Assembly: GCF_000378185.1 (NCBI RefSeq)
Contig: NZ_KB899379.1
Location: 40,900 to 104,899, forward strand
Reading direction: 5' to 3'
Source: Salinimonas chungwhensis DSM 16280
GTDB taxonomy: Bacteria > Pseudomonadota > Gammaproteobacteria > Enterobacterales > Alteromonadaceae
Length of the DNA stretch: 64,000 bases
Numbering within the stretch: the stretch's first letter is position 1; each line of letters starts with the position of its first letter. The notes under the pieces were generated by a model that was not told the DNA's origin, did not search any database, and saw only the letters and a program-made list of their open reading frames with translations. Positions 37,286 through 47,067 of this stretch are shown one piece after another. The position numbers and the translations under genes were made by a program.

Positions 37286-39640
37286 CTATTTTTGCGTCAC
37301 CACCTCAAATGATTCCACAGGCTCCTGGAGTGCGATATCCAGGACTTCATCAATCCACTTCACCGGATGAATGGACAATGCTTCTTTTACATTGTCAGGA
37401 ATCTCTTCTAAATCCCTTTCGTTTTCTTTGGGGATAACGACCGTCTTGATTCCACCTCTGTGTGCAGCCAGCAGTTTTTCTTTTAAGCCGCCAATTGCCA
37501 GCACTTCTCCACGCAATGTAATTTCGCCGGTCATTGCAACATCGCATTTAACAGGGTTACCGGTCAGCGAAGAGACCAGGGCGGTACACATCGCAATACC
37601 GGCACTGGGTCCATCTTTGGGTGTTGCACCTTCAGGTACGTGCACATGAATATCGCGCTTTTCGTAAAAGTCCTCATTGATACGCAGCTTCTGCGCGCGG
37701 CTTCTTACTACGGTCATTGCCGCTTTCACCGACTCTTGCATCACGTCGCCCAACGAGCCTGTCGAAGTCATCTTGCCCTTACCAGGCACGGTACTGGTTT
37801 CAATAGTCAGCAAGTCGCCGCCAACCTGTGTCCATGCTAAACCAGTGACCTGGCCGACCTGATTTTCTTTATCTGCTTTACCGTAGTCGTGGCGCTGTAC
37901 GCCAAGATAGTCTTTTAGATTATCCTGTGTAACGACAACCTTATCGGTGGTCTTAGACAACAGAATATCTTTAACGGCTTTACGACAGACCTTAGAGATT
38001 TCGCGCTCCAGATTTCGCACACCAGCTTCCCGCGTATAATAGCGAATAATGCCGATAATGGCCGATTCAGTTATCTCCAGTTCATCCTTTTTAAGGCCGT
38101 TACGTTCCATTTGTTTTGCAATAAGATGACCGGTAGCTATATTAAGCTTTTCATCTTCGGTATAGCCAGAAAGACGAATAACCTCCATTCTGTCCAATAG
38201 CGGACCGGGAATGTTCATACTGTTGGATGTCGCAACAAACATGACATCTGAGAGGTCATAATCAAGCTCAAGATAATGATCAGAAAAACTATTATTCTGC
38301 TCTGGGTCAAGCACCTCAAGCAACGCGGAAGATGGATCACCGCGCATATCAGCCGACATCTTATCGATTTCATCGAGCAAGAACAGTGGGTTTTTTACCC
38401 CCACCTTGGTCATATTCTGAATCAGCTTGCCCGGCATAGAGCCTATATAGGTTCTGCGGTGACCGCGAATCTCAGCCTCATCCCGCACGCCCCCTAGAGC
38501 CATCCGTACATACTTACGGCCGGTGGCTTTGGCCACTGACTGACCCAGTGATGTTTTTCCTACCCCTGGTGGTCCTACAAGACAAAGGATAGGCCCTTTC
38601 AGTTTTTTCACCCGCTGCTGAACGGCAAGATACTCAATGATACGCTCTTTGACTTTTTCAAGGCCATAATGGTCTTCGTTCAGGACATTTTCTGCACGTT
38701 CTAAATCACGCTTTACCGGGCTGCGTTTTTGCCACGGCACACTGGTCAGCCATTCTATGTAACTTCGTACAACTGTTGCCTCAGCCGACATGGGAGACAT
38801 CATCTTCAGCTTCTGTAACTCTGCGCGTGCTTTTTCCTCAGCCTCTTTAGGCATTTTGGATTCTGTTATTTTATTACTCAGCGCTTCAAATTCATCGGGC
38901 GCATCATCCATCTCGCCCAGCTCTTTTTGAATCGCTTTCATCTGCTCGTTCAGATAATACTCGCGCTGACTTTTCTCCATCTGTTTTTTAACGCGGGTAC
39001 GAATTTTCTTTTCTACCTGTAACAGATCGATCTCACCTTCCATCAGCGCCATCAGATATTCCAGGCGCTCGTTCACACCTTTCATTTCCAGCACTTTTTG
39101 CTTTTCAGTGAGCTTTAATGGCATGTGCGCGGCCATCGTGTCTGCCAGACGCGCAGCATCATCAATACCATTTAATGAGGTCAGAACCTCTGGTGGAATT
39201 TTTTTGTTTAGCTTTACGTAGCCTTCAAACTGGGAGACTGCTGAGCGAATGAGCACTTCCTGTTCGTTTTCGGCTATTGCCTCATCGGCGATCTTATCAA
39301 CGCTGGCTGTATAGAAAGGTTCAGACTGCGTATAGTTGTTAATTTCACCCCGAACATTACCTTCGACAAGCACCTTGACGGTTCCATCGGGTAATTTCAA
39401 AAGCTGCAAAATAGTGGCGATGGTGCCAACACTGTAAATGTCATCCGCTTCCGGTTCATCCACACTGGCGTCTTTTTGTGCTACCAGGAAAATTTGCTTG
39501 TCATTTTCCATAGCCGCTTCTAGACAGCGAATGGATTTTTCACGGCCGACAAATAACGGTATGACCATATGTGGGTAGACCACGACGTCCCGTAACGCTA
39601 GTACGGGGATCTCAATGCGATTTTCACGCTCATCTGTCAT
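37286..39640 (-). CDS. lon: ATP-dependent protease Lon
   Basis: Lon degrades misfolded and regulatory proteins. The 784 residues match E. coli exactly in length. There is an N-terminal substrate domain ([21 protein letters not shown]), the AAA+ module with Walker [10 protein letters not shown] and Walker [11 protein letters not shown], and a C-terminal peptidase with the serine in [12 protein letters not shown] and the lysine in [15 protein letters not shown] sigma-32-type promoter lies just upstream. Confidence 0.97.
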   Translation of the reverse strand: MTDERENRIEIPVLALRDVVVYPHMVIPLFVGREKSIRCLEAAMENDKQIFLVAQKDASVDEPEADDIYSVGTIATILQLLKLPDGTVKVLVEGNVRGEINNYTQSEPFYTASVDKIADEAIAENEQEVLIRSAVSQFEGYVKLNKKIPPEVLTSLNGIDDAARLADTMAAHMPLKLTEKQKVLEMKGVNERLEYLMALMEGEIDLLQVEKKIRTRVKKQMEKSQREYYLNEQMKAIQKELGEMDDAPDEFEALSNKITESKMPKEAEEKARAELQKLKMMSPMSAEATVVRSYIEWLTSVPWQKRSPVKRDLERAENVLNEDHYGLEKVKERIIEYLAVQQRVKKLKGPILCLVGPPGVGKTSLGQSVAKATGRKYVRMALGGVRDEAEIRGHRRTYIGSMPGKLIQNMTKVGVKNPLFLLDEIDKMSADMRGDPSSALLEVLDPEQNNSFSDHYLELDYDLSDVMFVATSNSMNIPGPLLDRMEVIRLSGYTEDEKLNIATGHLIAKQMERNGLKKDELEITESAIIGIIRYYTREAGVRNLEREISKVCRKAVKDILLSKTTDKVVVTQDNLKDYLGVQRHDYGKADKENQVGQVTGLAWTQVGGDLLTIETSTVPGKGKMTSTGSLGDVMQESVKAAMTVVRSRAQKLRINEDFYEKRDIHVHVPEGATPKDGPSAGIAMCTALVSSLTGNPVKCDVAMTGEITLRGEVLAIGGLKEKLLAAHRGGIKTVVIPKENERDLEEIPDNVKEALSIHPVKWIDEVLDIALQEPVESFEVVTQK

Positions 39641-39671
39641 ACGAATACTCTATTAGTTACTAATGTCGATT

Positions 39672-39700
39672 TATATGGGGCTGGTACTGCAAAGTTCAAA
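39672..39700 (-). promoter_or_regulatory. Sigma-32 (heat-shock) promoter of lon
   Basis: Minus strand TTTGAAC (39694-39700), 13 bases, then CCCCATATA (39672-39680). The RpoH consensus is CTTGAAA, 11-15 bases, CCCCATnT. The start would be about 25 bases before the lon ATG. Heat-shock control of lon is established in E. coli. Confidence 0.8.
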
Positions 39701-39961
39701 CGTTATCCGTAACAATCATGTAATAAATATGCTTTTCATTAAATATGTGTATAAAACGAGCGATTCCAGACCAGCGCCCAACCTGCCTATAAACTTTTAA
39801 CTATTTGAAACACAATGGCAATAGTATTGTCGGTTATCAGGAAAATATGTAGAGTAAATGTTTAAATATAAATCACTCTTAACCAGAATGCTGATATGTA
39901 AAAATATTGATGGGTCAACCTGGTCACATTTCCATGAATCATCGCACCGTCTGTCAAATAC

Positions 39962-39991
39962 AAAAAAACCCGGCTTTTAACCGGGTTTTTT
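39962..39991 (-). terminator. Intrinsic terminator of clpX
   Basis: Stem AACCCGG / CCGGGTT within A- and T-runs, loop CTTTTAA, 17 bases after the clpX stop on the minus strand. The region 39701-39961 before it is AT-rich and without a recognisable feature. Confidence 0.88.
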
Positions 39992-40007
39992 TATAGTTGT
40001 TTATTAC

Positions 40008-41285
40008 TTACTCAGACGCTGCTTTCTTGTTATCTGAGTTTTCGTAAATAAGGATTGGTTTTGACTCCCCGCGAATTACGGTTTCATCAATCACTACCTT
40101 TTTAACGCCTTCGGTAGACGGTAAGTCATACATCGTATCCAACAACACGCCTTCAACAATAGACCGCAAACCACGTGCACCGGTCTTACGCTGCATAGCC
40201 TTTTTGGCAATCGCCATTAGCGCATCATCGCGGAATTCCAGTTCCACATCTTCCAAAGCAAACAATGCGGCATACTGTTTTGTAATCGCATTTTTTGGTT
40301 CACGCAGAATCTCAATCAGCGCATCCTCGTTCAGCTCTTCTAAGCTGGTGACTACAGGAAGACGTCCGATAAACTCCGGAATAAGACCATATTTGACCAG
40401 ATCTTCAGGTTCTACCTTCTTAAACAGATCGCTAACAGCCATCTGATTTTCTTTTGATTTAACCTTGGCCCCGAAACCAATACCACTACCGGTCGCTGCA
40501 CGTTGCTCAATGACCTTATCCAGCCCAGCAAACGCGCCACCACAGATAAACAGAATCTTGGAAGTATCAACCTGCAAAAACTCCTGTTGAGGGTGTTTAC
40601 GACCTCCTTGCGGAGGTACAGAAGCCACCGTTCCTTCAATCAGTTTTAACAATGCCTGTTGTACACCTTCACCAGAAACATCCCGTGTAATAGATGGATT
40701 TTCTGACTTTCTGGAAATCTTGTCGATTTCATCGATATAGACAATACCGCGCTGGGCTTTTTCTACATCGTAATCACACTTTTGCAGCAGCTTCTGAATG
40801 ATGTTTTCTACATCTTCACCCACATAACCTGCTTCGGTCAGGGTTGTCGCATCTGCCATGGTGAACGGCACATCCAGTAAACGTGCAAGCGTTTCTGCCA
40901 GCAAAGTTTTACCGCTGCCGGTAGGCCCAATCAGAAGAATGTTACTTTTGCCAAGTTCGACCCCTTCATGGACATCACCATGCCGAAGGCGTTTATAATG
41001 GTTATAAACCGCCACCGAAAGCACCCGTTTAGCATGTCCCTGGCCAATGACGTAGTCATCCAGGTGAGAGTGAATCTCATGGGGGCGAGGTAACGCATCC
41101 TGCTTTTGCTTCGGTGCAATTTCCTTTATTTCTTCGCGAATAATGTCGTTACATAATTCAACACATTCGTCACAGATAAAAACGGACGGCCCGGCAATTA
41201 ACTTTCGTACTTCGTGCTGGCTTTTGCCGCAAAACGAACAGTAAAGTAATTTGTTGTCGCCGTCTGAGTTCTGTTTGTCGCTCAT
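40008..41285 (-). CDS. clpX: ATP-dependent Clp protease ATP-binding subunit ClpX
   Basis: ClpX unfolds tagged substrates and feeds them to ClpP. The 425 residues begin with the zinc-binding domain ([15 protein letters not shown] and CDECVELC), followed by the AAA+ core: Walker [12 protein letters not shown], Walker [11 protein letters not shown], the RKH pore loop (GGRKHPQQ) and the IGF loop that docks on ClpP (GSGIGFGAK). It follows clpP by 70 bases in tig-clpP-clpX. Confidence 0.97.
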   Translation of the reverse strand: MSDKQNSDGDNKLLYCSFCGKSQHEVRKLIAGPSVFICDECVELCNDIIREEIKEIAPKQKQDALPRPHEIHSHLDDYVIGQGHAKRVLSVAVYNHYKRLRHGDVHEGVELGKSNILLIGPTGSGKTLLAETLARLLDVPFTMADATTLTEAGYVGEDVENIIQKLLQKCDYDVEKAQRGIVYIDEIDKISRKSENPSITRDVSGEGVQQALLKLIEGTVASVPPQGGRKHPQQEFLQVDTSKILFICGGAFAGLDKVIEQRAATGSGIGFGAKVKSKENQMAVSDLFKKVEPEDLVKYGLIPEFIGRLPVVTSLEELNEDALIEILREPKNAITKQYAALFALEDVELEFRDDALMAIAKKAMQRKTGARGLRSIVEGVLLDTMYDLPSTEGVKKVVIDETVIRGESKPILIYENSDNKKAASE

Positions 41286-41355
41286 TACGTTATGCCTCTG
41301 CCTTAGCCGGACTCAAAAACCAGGATCACGGGAGTCCGGGCTACTTAATAATATA

Positions 41356-41982
41356 CTACTTTGTAGTAGCGGCGTCAGATCGATTTGTTAAAACCTGGTC
41401 GATCAGGCCGTACTCTTTGGCTTCGGTTGCACTTAAGAAGTTATCACGATCAGTATCATGCGCGACCTTTTCGTAATCCTGCCCGGTGTGCTGGGACAGT
41501 AGTCGGTTCAGCTTCTCTTTAATCGACAGAATTTCTTTAGCATGAATTTCAAAATCAGAAGCTTGTCCCTGGAAACCGCCAAGGGGCTGGTGAATCATGA
41601 CGCGGGAGTTCGGCAGGCAATAACGCTTACCCTTAGCACCGCCGGATAAAAGGAAGGCGCCCATACTGGCTGCCTGTCCGACACATACGGTGCTTACGTC
41701 AGGTTTGATAAAGTTCATAGTATCGTATATCGCCATCCCGGCAGTTACCGAACCGCCTGGCGAATTAATATACAGGTAGATGTCTTTTTCCGGATTTTCT
41801 GCTTCCAGAAACAGCATCTGAGCTACAATCAGGTTCGCCATGTGGTCTTCAACCTGACCCACCAGGAAGATAACGTTTTCTTTTAACAGACGAGAATAAA
41901 TATCGTACGAACGTTCACCCTTGGATGTCTGCTCGACAACCATAGGTACCAGTGCACTTTGCGGTTCTAATGGGTTAATCAT
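41356..41982 (-). CDS. clpP: ATP-dependent Clp protease proteolytic subunit ClpP
   Basis: ClpP is the tetradecameric serine protease partner of ClpX. The 208 residues contain the triad S106 (in GQAASMGAF), H131 (in MIHQPLGGF) and D180 (in HDTDRDNF), with spacings equal to E. coli. The N-terminus probably carries a short propeptide. It lies 98 bases after tig. Confidence 0.97.
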   Translation of the reverse strand: MINPLEPQSALVPMVVEQTSKGERSYDIYSRLLKENVIFLVGQVEDHMANLIVAQMLFLEAENPEKDIYLYINSPGGSVTAGMAIYDTMNFIKPDVSTVCVGQAASMGAFLLSGGAKGKRYCLPNSRVMIHQPLGGFQGQASDFEIHAKEILSIKEKLNRLLSQHTGQDYEKVAHDTDRDNFLSATEAKEYGLIDQVLTNRSDAATTK

Positions 41983-42013
41983 ATCTACCTTGATTTGTTA
42001 GCGTTAAAAACAA

Positions 42014-42039
42014 AAATGCTCGGAAGGCTCCGAGCATTT
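42014..42039 (-). terminator. Hairpin between tig and clpP
   Basis: A perfect 11-base stem AAATGCTCGGA / TCCGAGCATTT, loop AGGC, followed on the minus strand by a T-rich tract with interruptions. It may terminate tig transcripts partly, allowing some read-through into clpP. Confidence 0.65.
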
Positions 42040-42080
42040 AAGCAGTTGCTGACAGGCTAAGTCAAACAGTGCGTTTAAAA

Positions 42081-43385
42081 TTACGCCTGTTTGTTCATAA
42101 CCTCATCAAAAGCTTTGGTAACTTCCTGAGTTTTGGCTTTATCCAATACCCATTCAATTGCCTGCTCTTCCAATGCAACATTTTTCATTTGTTGCATCAG
42201 TTCGTCGTTATTTTTGTAATACTCGATAACTTCTTGCGGATCTTCATAGGCCGACGCCGAAGTTTCAATCAGAGTATTTACTTTTTCTTCATCTGCCTTT
42301 AATTCATTGGACTTGATAATTTCGCCCAGAATTAAACCGATGGATACGCGACGCTTGGCATTATCAGTAAACAGTTCTGCTGGCAGGTCAGGCATATTCT
42401 GACCACCGCCCTGCTGGCTGAAACGCTGTTTCGCTTGCTCACGCAGCGCTTCAATTTCCTGATCAACCATCGCCTGCGGCACATCGATCTCATTTTTCTC
42501 AAGAAGCTTTGCAATGACATCTTCTTTTACATTAGCTTTTAGCGTTTGGTCTAGCTCGCGCTGCATATTTTTGCGAACTTCGTCTTTCAGACCTTCTACA
42601 CCGCCTTCTTCGACACCAAACAGCTTAGCAAATTCATCGTTTACTTCTGGTAATTCCTGACCTTCCACTTTCTTAACCTGGACGTCAAATACTGCATCCT
42701 TACCTTTGAGCGCTTCTGCGTGGTAATCTTCCGGGAAGGTAACTTCTACCGTTACATCATCACCAGCTTTTGCGCCAACCAGCGGTTTTTCAAACCCTGG
42801 AATCATGCGGCCCTGACCAAGCTCTAGCGTGAAGTCTTCCGCTTTGCCACCATCAAATTCTTCGCCATCAATCTTACCGACAAAGTCAATAACAACGCGA
42901 TCATCTTTACGTGCTTTACGCTTTACTTCTTTCCAGGTGGCATGTTGTTTTTGCAACGTCTCCATCATTTTATCGAGGTCTTCGTCAGTGATTTCAACCA
43001 CTGGCTTCTCAATTTCGATCTCATCGACGCCTTTTACTTCAACGTCTGGATAGACTTCAAATGATGCAACAAATTCTAGATCCTGACCATTTTCATCTTT
43101 AGTCAGCTCAAATTTAGGCATACCTGCAGGGGTTATATTTTCCTGCATCACGGCCTGATAGAAATTCTGTTGCATAACGTCGCCAGCCACTTCCTGACGA
43201 ACAGCCTGACCAAAGCGCTTCTGAATAACGCTCACCGGCACCTTGCCCGGACGGAAGCCGTTAATACGCTGAGTTTTTGCTAACTGCTGTAGGCGTGACT
43301 TTACCGCAGAATCAACAGAGTCTGCTGGTACGGTAATAGTAAGACGGCGTTCTAAACCCTGGGTCGTCTCGACTGAAACTTGCAT
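42081..43385 (-). CDS. tig: Trigger factor
   Basis: Trigger factor is the ribosome-bound folding chaperone with a prolyl-isomerase domain. The 434 residues include the ribosome-binding signature [18 protein letters not shown] near 42-59, the FKBP-like domain [19 protein letters not shown] and the long helical C-terminal arms. It opens the tig-clpP-clpX-lon-hupB series. Confidence 0.97.
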   Translation of the reverse strand: MQVSVETTQGLERRLTITVPADSVDSAVKSRLQQLAKTQRINGFRPGKVPVSVIQKRFGQAVRQEVAGDVMQQNFYQAVMQENITPAGMPKFELTKDENGQDLEFVASFEVYPDVEVKGVDEIEIEKPVVEITDEDLDKMMETLQKQHATWKEVKRKARKDDRVVIDFVGKIDGEEFDGGKAEDFTLELGQGRMIPGFEKPLVGAKAGDDVTVEVTFPEDYHAEALKGKDAVFDVQVKKVEGQELPEVNDEFAKLFGVEEGGVEGLKDEVRKNMQRELDQTLKANVKEDVIAKLLEKNEIDVPQAMVDQEIEALREQAKQRFSQQGGGQNMPDLPAELFTDNAKRRVSIGLILGEIIKSNELKADEEKVNTLIETSASAYEDPQEVIEYYKNNDELMQQMKNVALEEQAIEWVLDKAKTQEVTKAFDEVMNKQA

Positions 43386-43714
43386 TATGTTACCTCAACT
43401 GTACGTCTCTCTGACGCTTTGTTTTCGTGCCCCCTTCCCTTGACTGCCATGCAGGCAAAATTACGCCGGGTCAGAGGTTCTCTACTAACGATTGTTAAAC
43501 CGCTGATTAAACCGCTGGTAAAACACGTTTGGTTAAAAAAAGACGCGGTAGTATACAGCTAGAGATATTCTGAGTCGAGGGGGGGGAGGCAACAAAAGTG
43601 GGAATTGGCTGAATTAAAGCGCAAAATGGGGACGTCGTCGCAAAAGTAACATGAAAAAAAGATACAATGACATCGCGACAGCGATAAGTATAAAGAAAAA
43701 AGGGTATTGTAAAA
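43386..43714. other. Intergenic region between tig and the tRNA array
   Basis: No protein gene is supported here. It holds a near-perfect 12-base tandem (TTAAACCGCTG/ATTAAACCGCTG around 43494-43518), a run of nine G near 43580, and a weak hairpin ATCGC-GACA-GCGAT (43672-43685) that could end the tRNA transcript on the minus strand. The promoter of tig must also lie here; I cannot point to it. Confidence 0.35.
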
Positions 43715-43791
43715 TGGTCGGTGAGACAGGATTTGAACCTGCGACCCCTTGGACCCAAACCAAGTGCGCTACCAAACTGCGCCACTCACCG
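43715..43791 (-). tRNA. tRNA-Pro (anticodon TGG), copy 2
   Basis: 77 bases with encoded CCA. The sequence CGGTGAGTGGCGCAGTTTGG opens it, and the anticodon stem-loop is CTTGG-TTTGGGT-CCAAG, so the anticodon is TGG. It is the last tRNA of the array in transcription order and identical over its whole length to the tRNA-Pro at 44187-44263. Confidence 0.96.
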
Positions 43792-43817
43792 GCATATTAG
43801 TAAAGATGTATAACGAA

Positions 43818-43902
43818 TGGTGCGGAAGGAGAGACTTGAACTCTCACGCCGTGAAGCACTGGAACCTAAATCCAGCGTGTCTACCAATTCCACCACTCCC
43901 GC
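43818..43902 (-). tRNA. tRNA-Leu (anticodon TAG)
   Basis: 85 bases with CCA and a long variable arm, as in class II tRNAs. The acceptor GCGGGAG pairs with CTTCCGC using one G-U pair. The anticodon loop TTTAGGT gives TAG. Confidence 0.95.
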
Positions 43903-43909
43903 GAAAAAG

Positions 43910-43986
43910 TGGGGTGGACGATGGGACTTGAACCCACGACAACCGGAATCACAATCCGGGGCTCTACCAACTGAGCTACGCCCACC
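43910..43986 (-). tRNA. tRNA-His (anticodon GTG)
   Basis: 77 bases including the encoded extra G at -1, which pairs with discriminator C73, a histidine-specific trait. The anticodon loop TTGTGAT gives GTG. The CCA end is encoded. Confidence 0.96.
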
Positions 43987-44086
43987 ATAGATGGTGCTTG
44001 CTAACGCGTGGTAAGTTTATCATTAAACACTACATGTTGTTAGTGCATAATACTACTTTTTACCAATTACCTGACCCGCTTAAAAG

Positions 44087-44163
<77 letters not shown>

Positions 44164-44186
44164 CTGACGAATCATCGTTAGCATAA

Positions 44187-44263
44187 TGGTCGGTGAGACA
44201 GGATTTGAACCTGCGACCCCTTGGACCCAAACCAAGTGCGCTACCAAACTGCGCCACTCACCG
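44187..44263 (-). tRNA. tRNA-Pro (anticodon TGG), copy 1
   Basis: 77 bases, identical to the copy at 43715-43791, with encoded CCA. It is the first tRNA of the array. The order Arg-His-Leu-Pro that follows is the same as in E. coli argX-hisR-leuT-proM; this leading Pro gene is extra. Confidence 0.96.
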
Positions 44264-44306
44264 ATACCGTTTCGGCGATTTCGTTACTCGCCGTTACGGG
44301 TTGCGC

Positions 44307-44335
44307 ATATTACTGACTTGGCCCTACCTCGTCAA
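44307..44335 (-). promoter_or_regulatory. Sigma-70 promoter of the tRNA array
   Basis: Minus strand TTGACG (44330-44335), a 17-base spacer and TAATAT (44307-44312), followed by the GC-rich discriminator GCGC. Such discriminators mark stringently controlled stable-RNA promoters. The rest of the gap, 44336-44594, shows only a CCGCGAT/ATCGCGG inverted repeat (44380-44407) and no gene. Confidence 0.8.
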
Positions 44336-44594
44336 ACACTTTTTCAAATAAAAATTCTAACCGTTCATAAACCAGCCAGCCGCGATGATTAATCAAACAA
44401 ATCGCGGTGTTTTCATCCAGTTAGCCGCATTAAAGCACGTCATTAAAGGTCCGCTGCACTTCGCACCGCGCAATTAAGAAGACTATAAAATTTCAGTCGT
44501 AAAGTGGTAAAAGGATCTACTGGTAGCCTGATACTGTTTTATGAAACAATAATCACTGTCAGTTTATCACCACTTACTAAGAGCATTTTCGTTT

Positions 44595-45449
44595 ATGACA
44601 GCGCATATCATTGATGGCAAGCTTATTGCCAAACAGGTTCGTCAGCATGTAGCCTCCTATGTCGAATCACTCAAATCATCCGGTAAACGACAACCCGGCC
44701 TGGCAGTGGTGCTGGTAGGTAATGATGCCGCCTCGCAGGTGTATGTTTCAAACAAACGCAAAGCGTGTGAAGAGGTTGGTTTTGTATCGCGTTCATTTGA
44801 TTTGCCGGCCAATACTGACCAGGCGTCACTGGAATCATTGATTGATGAGCTCAATGACGATGATGAAATTGATGGTATCCTGGTACAGTTACCGTTGCCT
44901 GCAGGCCTCAACTCAGAAGAAATTCTCGAACGTATTCAGCCGCATAAAGATGTAGATGGCTTTCATCCCTACAATATAGGGCGACTGGCACAACGCATCC
45001 CGGCTTTACGTCCCTGCACGCCTAAGGGGATTATGACGATGATTGAGTCCACAAAACGCCGCATTAAAGGCCTTGATGCGGTTATTGTAGGTGCTTCAAA
45101 CATTGTTGGTCGTCCCATGGCGCTGGAATTATTACTGGCTGGCTGTACGGTGACAACCTGCCATAAATTTACCAAAGATCTGCGTACCCATGTTGGCCGT
45201 GCCGATTTGCTTGTTGTCGCAGTGGGTAAATCAAACTTTATTCCCGGCGAGTGGGTGAAGCCAGGAGCGATAGTGGTAGATGTGGGTATTAACCGAAATG
45301 CAGATGGTTCGCTGGTAGGTGATGTTGACTTTGAAGGCGCCAAAGCGCGCGCTGGATGGATTACCCCTGTTCCCGGTGGCGTCGGCCCCATGACGGTGGC
45401 AAGTCTGATTGAAAATACCTTAGAGGCTTACGTTAAGTTTCATTCATGA
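44595..45449 (+). CDS. folD: Methylenetetrahydrofolate dehydrogenase / cyclohydrolase
   Basis: FolD interconverts 5,10-methylene-THF, methenyl-THF and 10-formyl-THF. The 284 residues show [14 protein letters not shown] with the catalytic Lys, [19 protein letters not shown], the NADP-binding [11 protein letters not shown] and [10 protein letters not shown]. It overlaps the following DUF1415 gene as ATGA, which suggests coupled translation. Confidence 0.97.
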   Translation: MTAHIIDGKLIAKQVRQHVASYVESLKSSGKRQPGLAVVLVGNDAASQVYVSNKRKACEEVGFVSRSFDLPANTDQASLESLIDELNDDDEIDGILVQLPLPAGLNSEEILERIQPHKDVDGFHPYNIGRLAQRIPALRPCTPKGIMTMIESTKRRIKGLDAVIVGASNIVGRPMALELLLAGCTVTTCHKFTKDLRTHVGRADLLVVAVGKSNFIPGEWVKPGAIVVDVGINRNADGSLVGDVDFEGAKARAGWITPVPGGVGPMTVASLIENTLEAYVKFHS

Positions 45450-46003
45450 ATAATAAAACTATCATTGAGGCTGTTCGATACTGGGTGGATGATGTGGTTA
45501 TCGCACATAACTTCTGCCCGTTTGCAGGTTTTGTACGTCAGCCGGAGACCATTCATTATGCTGTCTGTGAAGCGCAGGACAGTGCTGACATTATGGTCGC
45601 GCTGTATGATGAATGTCGGCGCCTGGATGACGATGACAGTATATCTACCACGCTATTGATGCTGCCTGCATTGCGGTGTTTTGACGAGTATCTGGACACT
45701 TTAGCGCTGGCTCAGACGATGATGTCGCAATGGCATTATGAGGGAGAGTATCAATTGGCCAGCTTCCACCCCGATTATCAGTTTGAGGGAGAGCCTGTTG
45801 ATTCGCCATCCAATTATACAAATCGGGCACCTTATCCGGTATTTCATTTGATTCGCGAACGCGATATTACCCGCGCTCTGGAAGACTACGACGACCCTGC
45901 TAGTATTTTCGAAAAAAATATCGCGCGTGCTGAACAGCTTGGCTGTCAGCACTTACAGTCGCAGGTCCAACATTGCCGCAAAAAAGCAGGCGCCGAGCAC
46001 TGA
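45446..46003 (+). CDS. DUF1415 family protein
   Basis: A 185-residue soluble protein of the DUF1415 family, found in proteobacteria and without a known function. The N-terminal [16 protein letters not shown] and later [20 protein letters not shown] are the conserved blocks I recognise; the Cys, His and Asn residues there could bind a ligand. It starts inside the folD stop. No signal peptide or membrane helix. Confidence 0.85.
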   Translation: MNNKTIIEAVRYWVDDVVIAHNFCPFAGFVRQPETIHYAVCEAQDSADIMVALYDECRRLDDDDSISTTLLMLPALRCFDEYLDTLALAQTMMSQWHYEGEYQLASFHPDYQFEGEPVDSPSNYTNRAPYPVFHLIRERDITRALEDYDDPASIFEKNIARAEQLGCQHLQSQVQHCRKKAGAEH

Positions 46004-46023
46004 TACTGCGCGGCGCTCAGTGC

Positions 46024-47064
46024 CTAGCTTGCGTTATCACCGGCAATAATCGACTTTTCAGATAATAAGAATGCGCGCCCCTGATAGCCTGAGACCGTAA
46101 ACACCCAGTCACTTACCCTCGAAGGGCTATCGGGCATTTCAAAATGAATATAATACTGACCAAGTTCGTTGGACTGACTTATTTCAACCAAAACACGGGT
46201 GTTATCATTTAATGTCATATCCACTTTGCCCGCCAGTTCATTGGCTTCCCATGCTGCCTGAGAAAACGGGGTTGCCTGCAAGTAGGTAAATGCAAATATA
46301 TCGTCAATGGCCTGGCTCAGTACACCAGGGTAGTTAAGATCGTTGTCGTTCACAGGTGTAACCTGCTCATCATTAATTATGCCTGCCTGCCACGCTCGCT
46401 GATTATCAGCTGCTGGCTCGGCAGTACCGGCGGTTTCGGTTCGGCTGATTAACAGCTCTGGCTTTTCCGCTTGCCAGAAGCGTATGCTGGATAGTTCTTC
46501 TGTACTGACTGACAAGATATCAGGCTTAAGCCACTCTGCTGCGGATAGTGGCACAGTGAGCACTTTATCAATGAGGTAACTGACCGGCGCCTCTGGCTGT
46601 CGGACAAACTGGCCGTGACGGCGCGTTGAAGTATTGCCTAAAATAACTTGCCACTGACGATCGCCGTCTTCAAGGGTCAGCAGCATTGACTCAGCCGCAT
46701 CAGCTTCCAACCCTTCTACACCCAGCCTGGAATACAGCGCTGGATTATCGGTTTTCTTCTCCACCACCGAGGCATGCGCTATGCGACGAATCAGGGTAGA
46801 CAACGCTTTTGTATCCACCGGAAAGCTCAGCGAATCGTCCAGGTGTACTGCACGCCACTGGCCTTCTTGTCGCCTCGCTTCAAACACCACGTTGGTGGCA
46901 TTTTCAATTTTGACGTACTCAATAGCATCACTGTTTTGCGGTAAGCCCTCAAGCAGGGTTGAGGCAGGAGAAACAGTCGCATTCTGCTCATTGCTGGACA
47001 AATACCAGGCGGCTGCCGTCGAAGCAGCAACCAGCACGCTGAGTAAAACAACGCGTAAATTCAT
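46024..47064 (-). CDS. DUF4340 domain protein of a Gld-type ABC cluster
   Basis: The 346 residues begin with one membrane helix (about 4-23) and continue as a periplasmic or external domain of the DUF4340 type, identified from architecture, the EGLPQNSDAIEYVKIE opening and its place after a GldG-like gene. It is the last of four genes starting 3-9 bases apart. The family typically accompanies GldF/GldG-like ABC systems; its role is unknown. Confidence 0.75.
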   Translation of the reverse strand: MNLRVVLLSVLVAASTAAAWYLSSNEQNATVSPASTLLEGLPQNSDAIEYVKIENATNVVFEARRQEGQWRAVHLDDSLSFPVDTKALSTLIRRIAHASVVEKKTDNPALYSRLGVEGLEADAAESMLLTLEDGDRQWQVILGNTSTRRHGQFVRQPEAPVSYLIDKVLTVPLSAAEWLKPDILSVSTEELSSIRFWQAEKPELLISRTETAGTAEPAADNQRAWQAGIINDEQVTPVNDNDLNYPGVLSQAIDDIFAFTYLQATPFSQAAWEANELAGKVDMTLNDNTRVLVEISQSNELGQYYIHFEMPDSPSRVSDWVFTVSGYQGRAFLLSEKSIIAGDNAS

Positions 47065-47067
47065 TTT

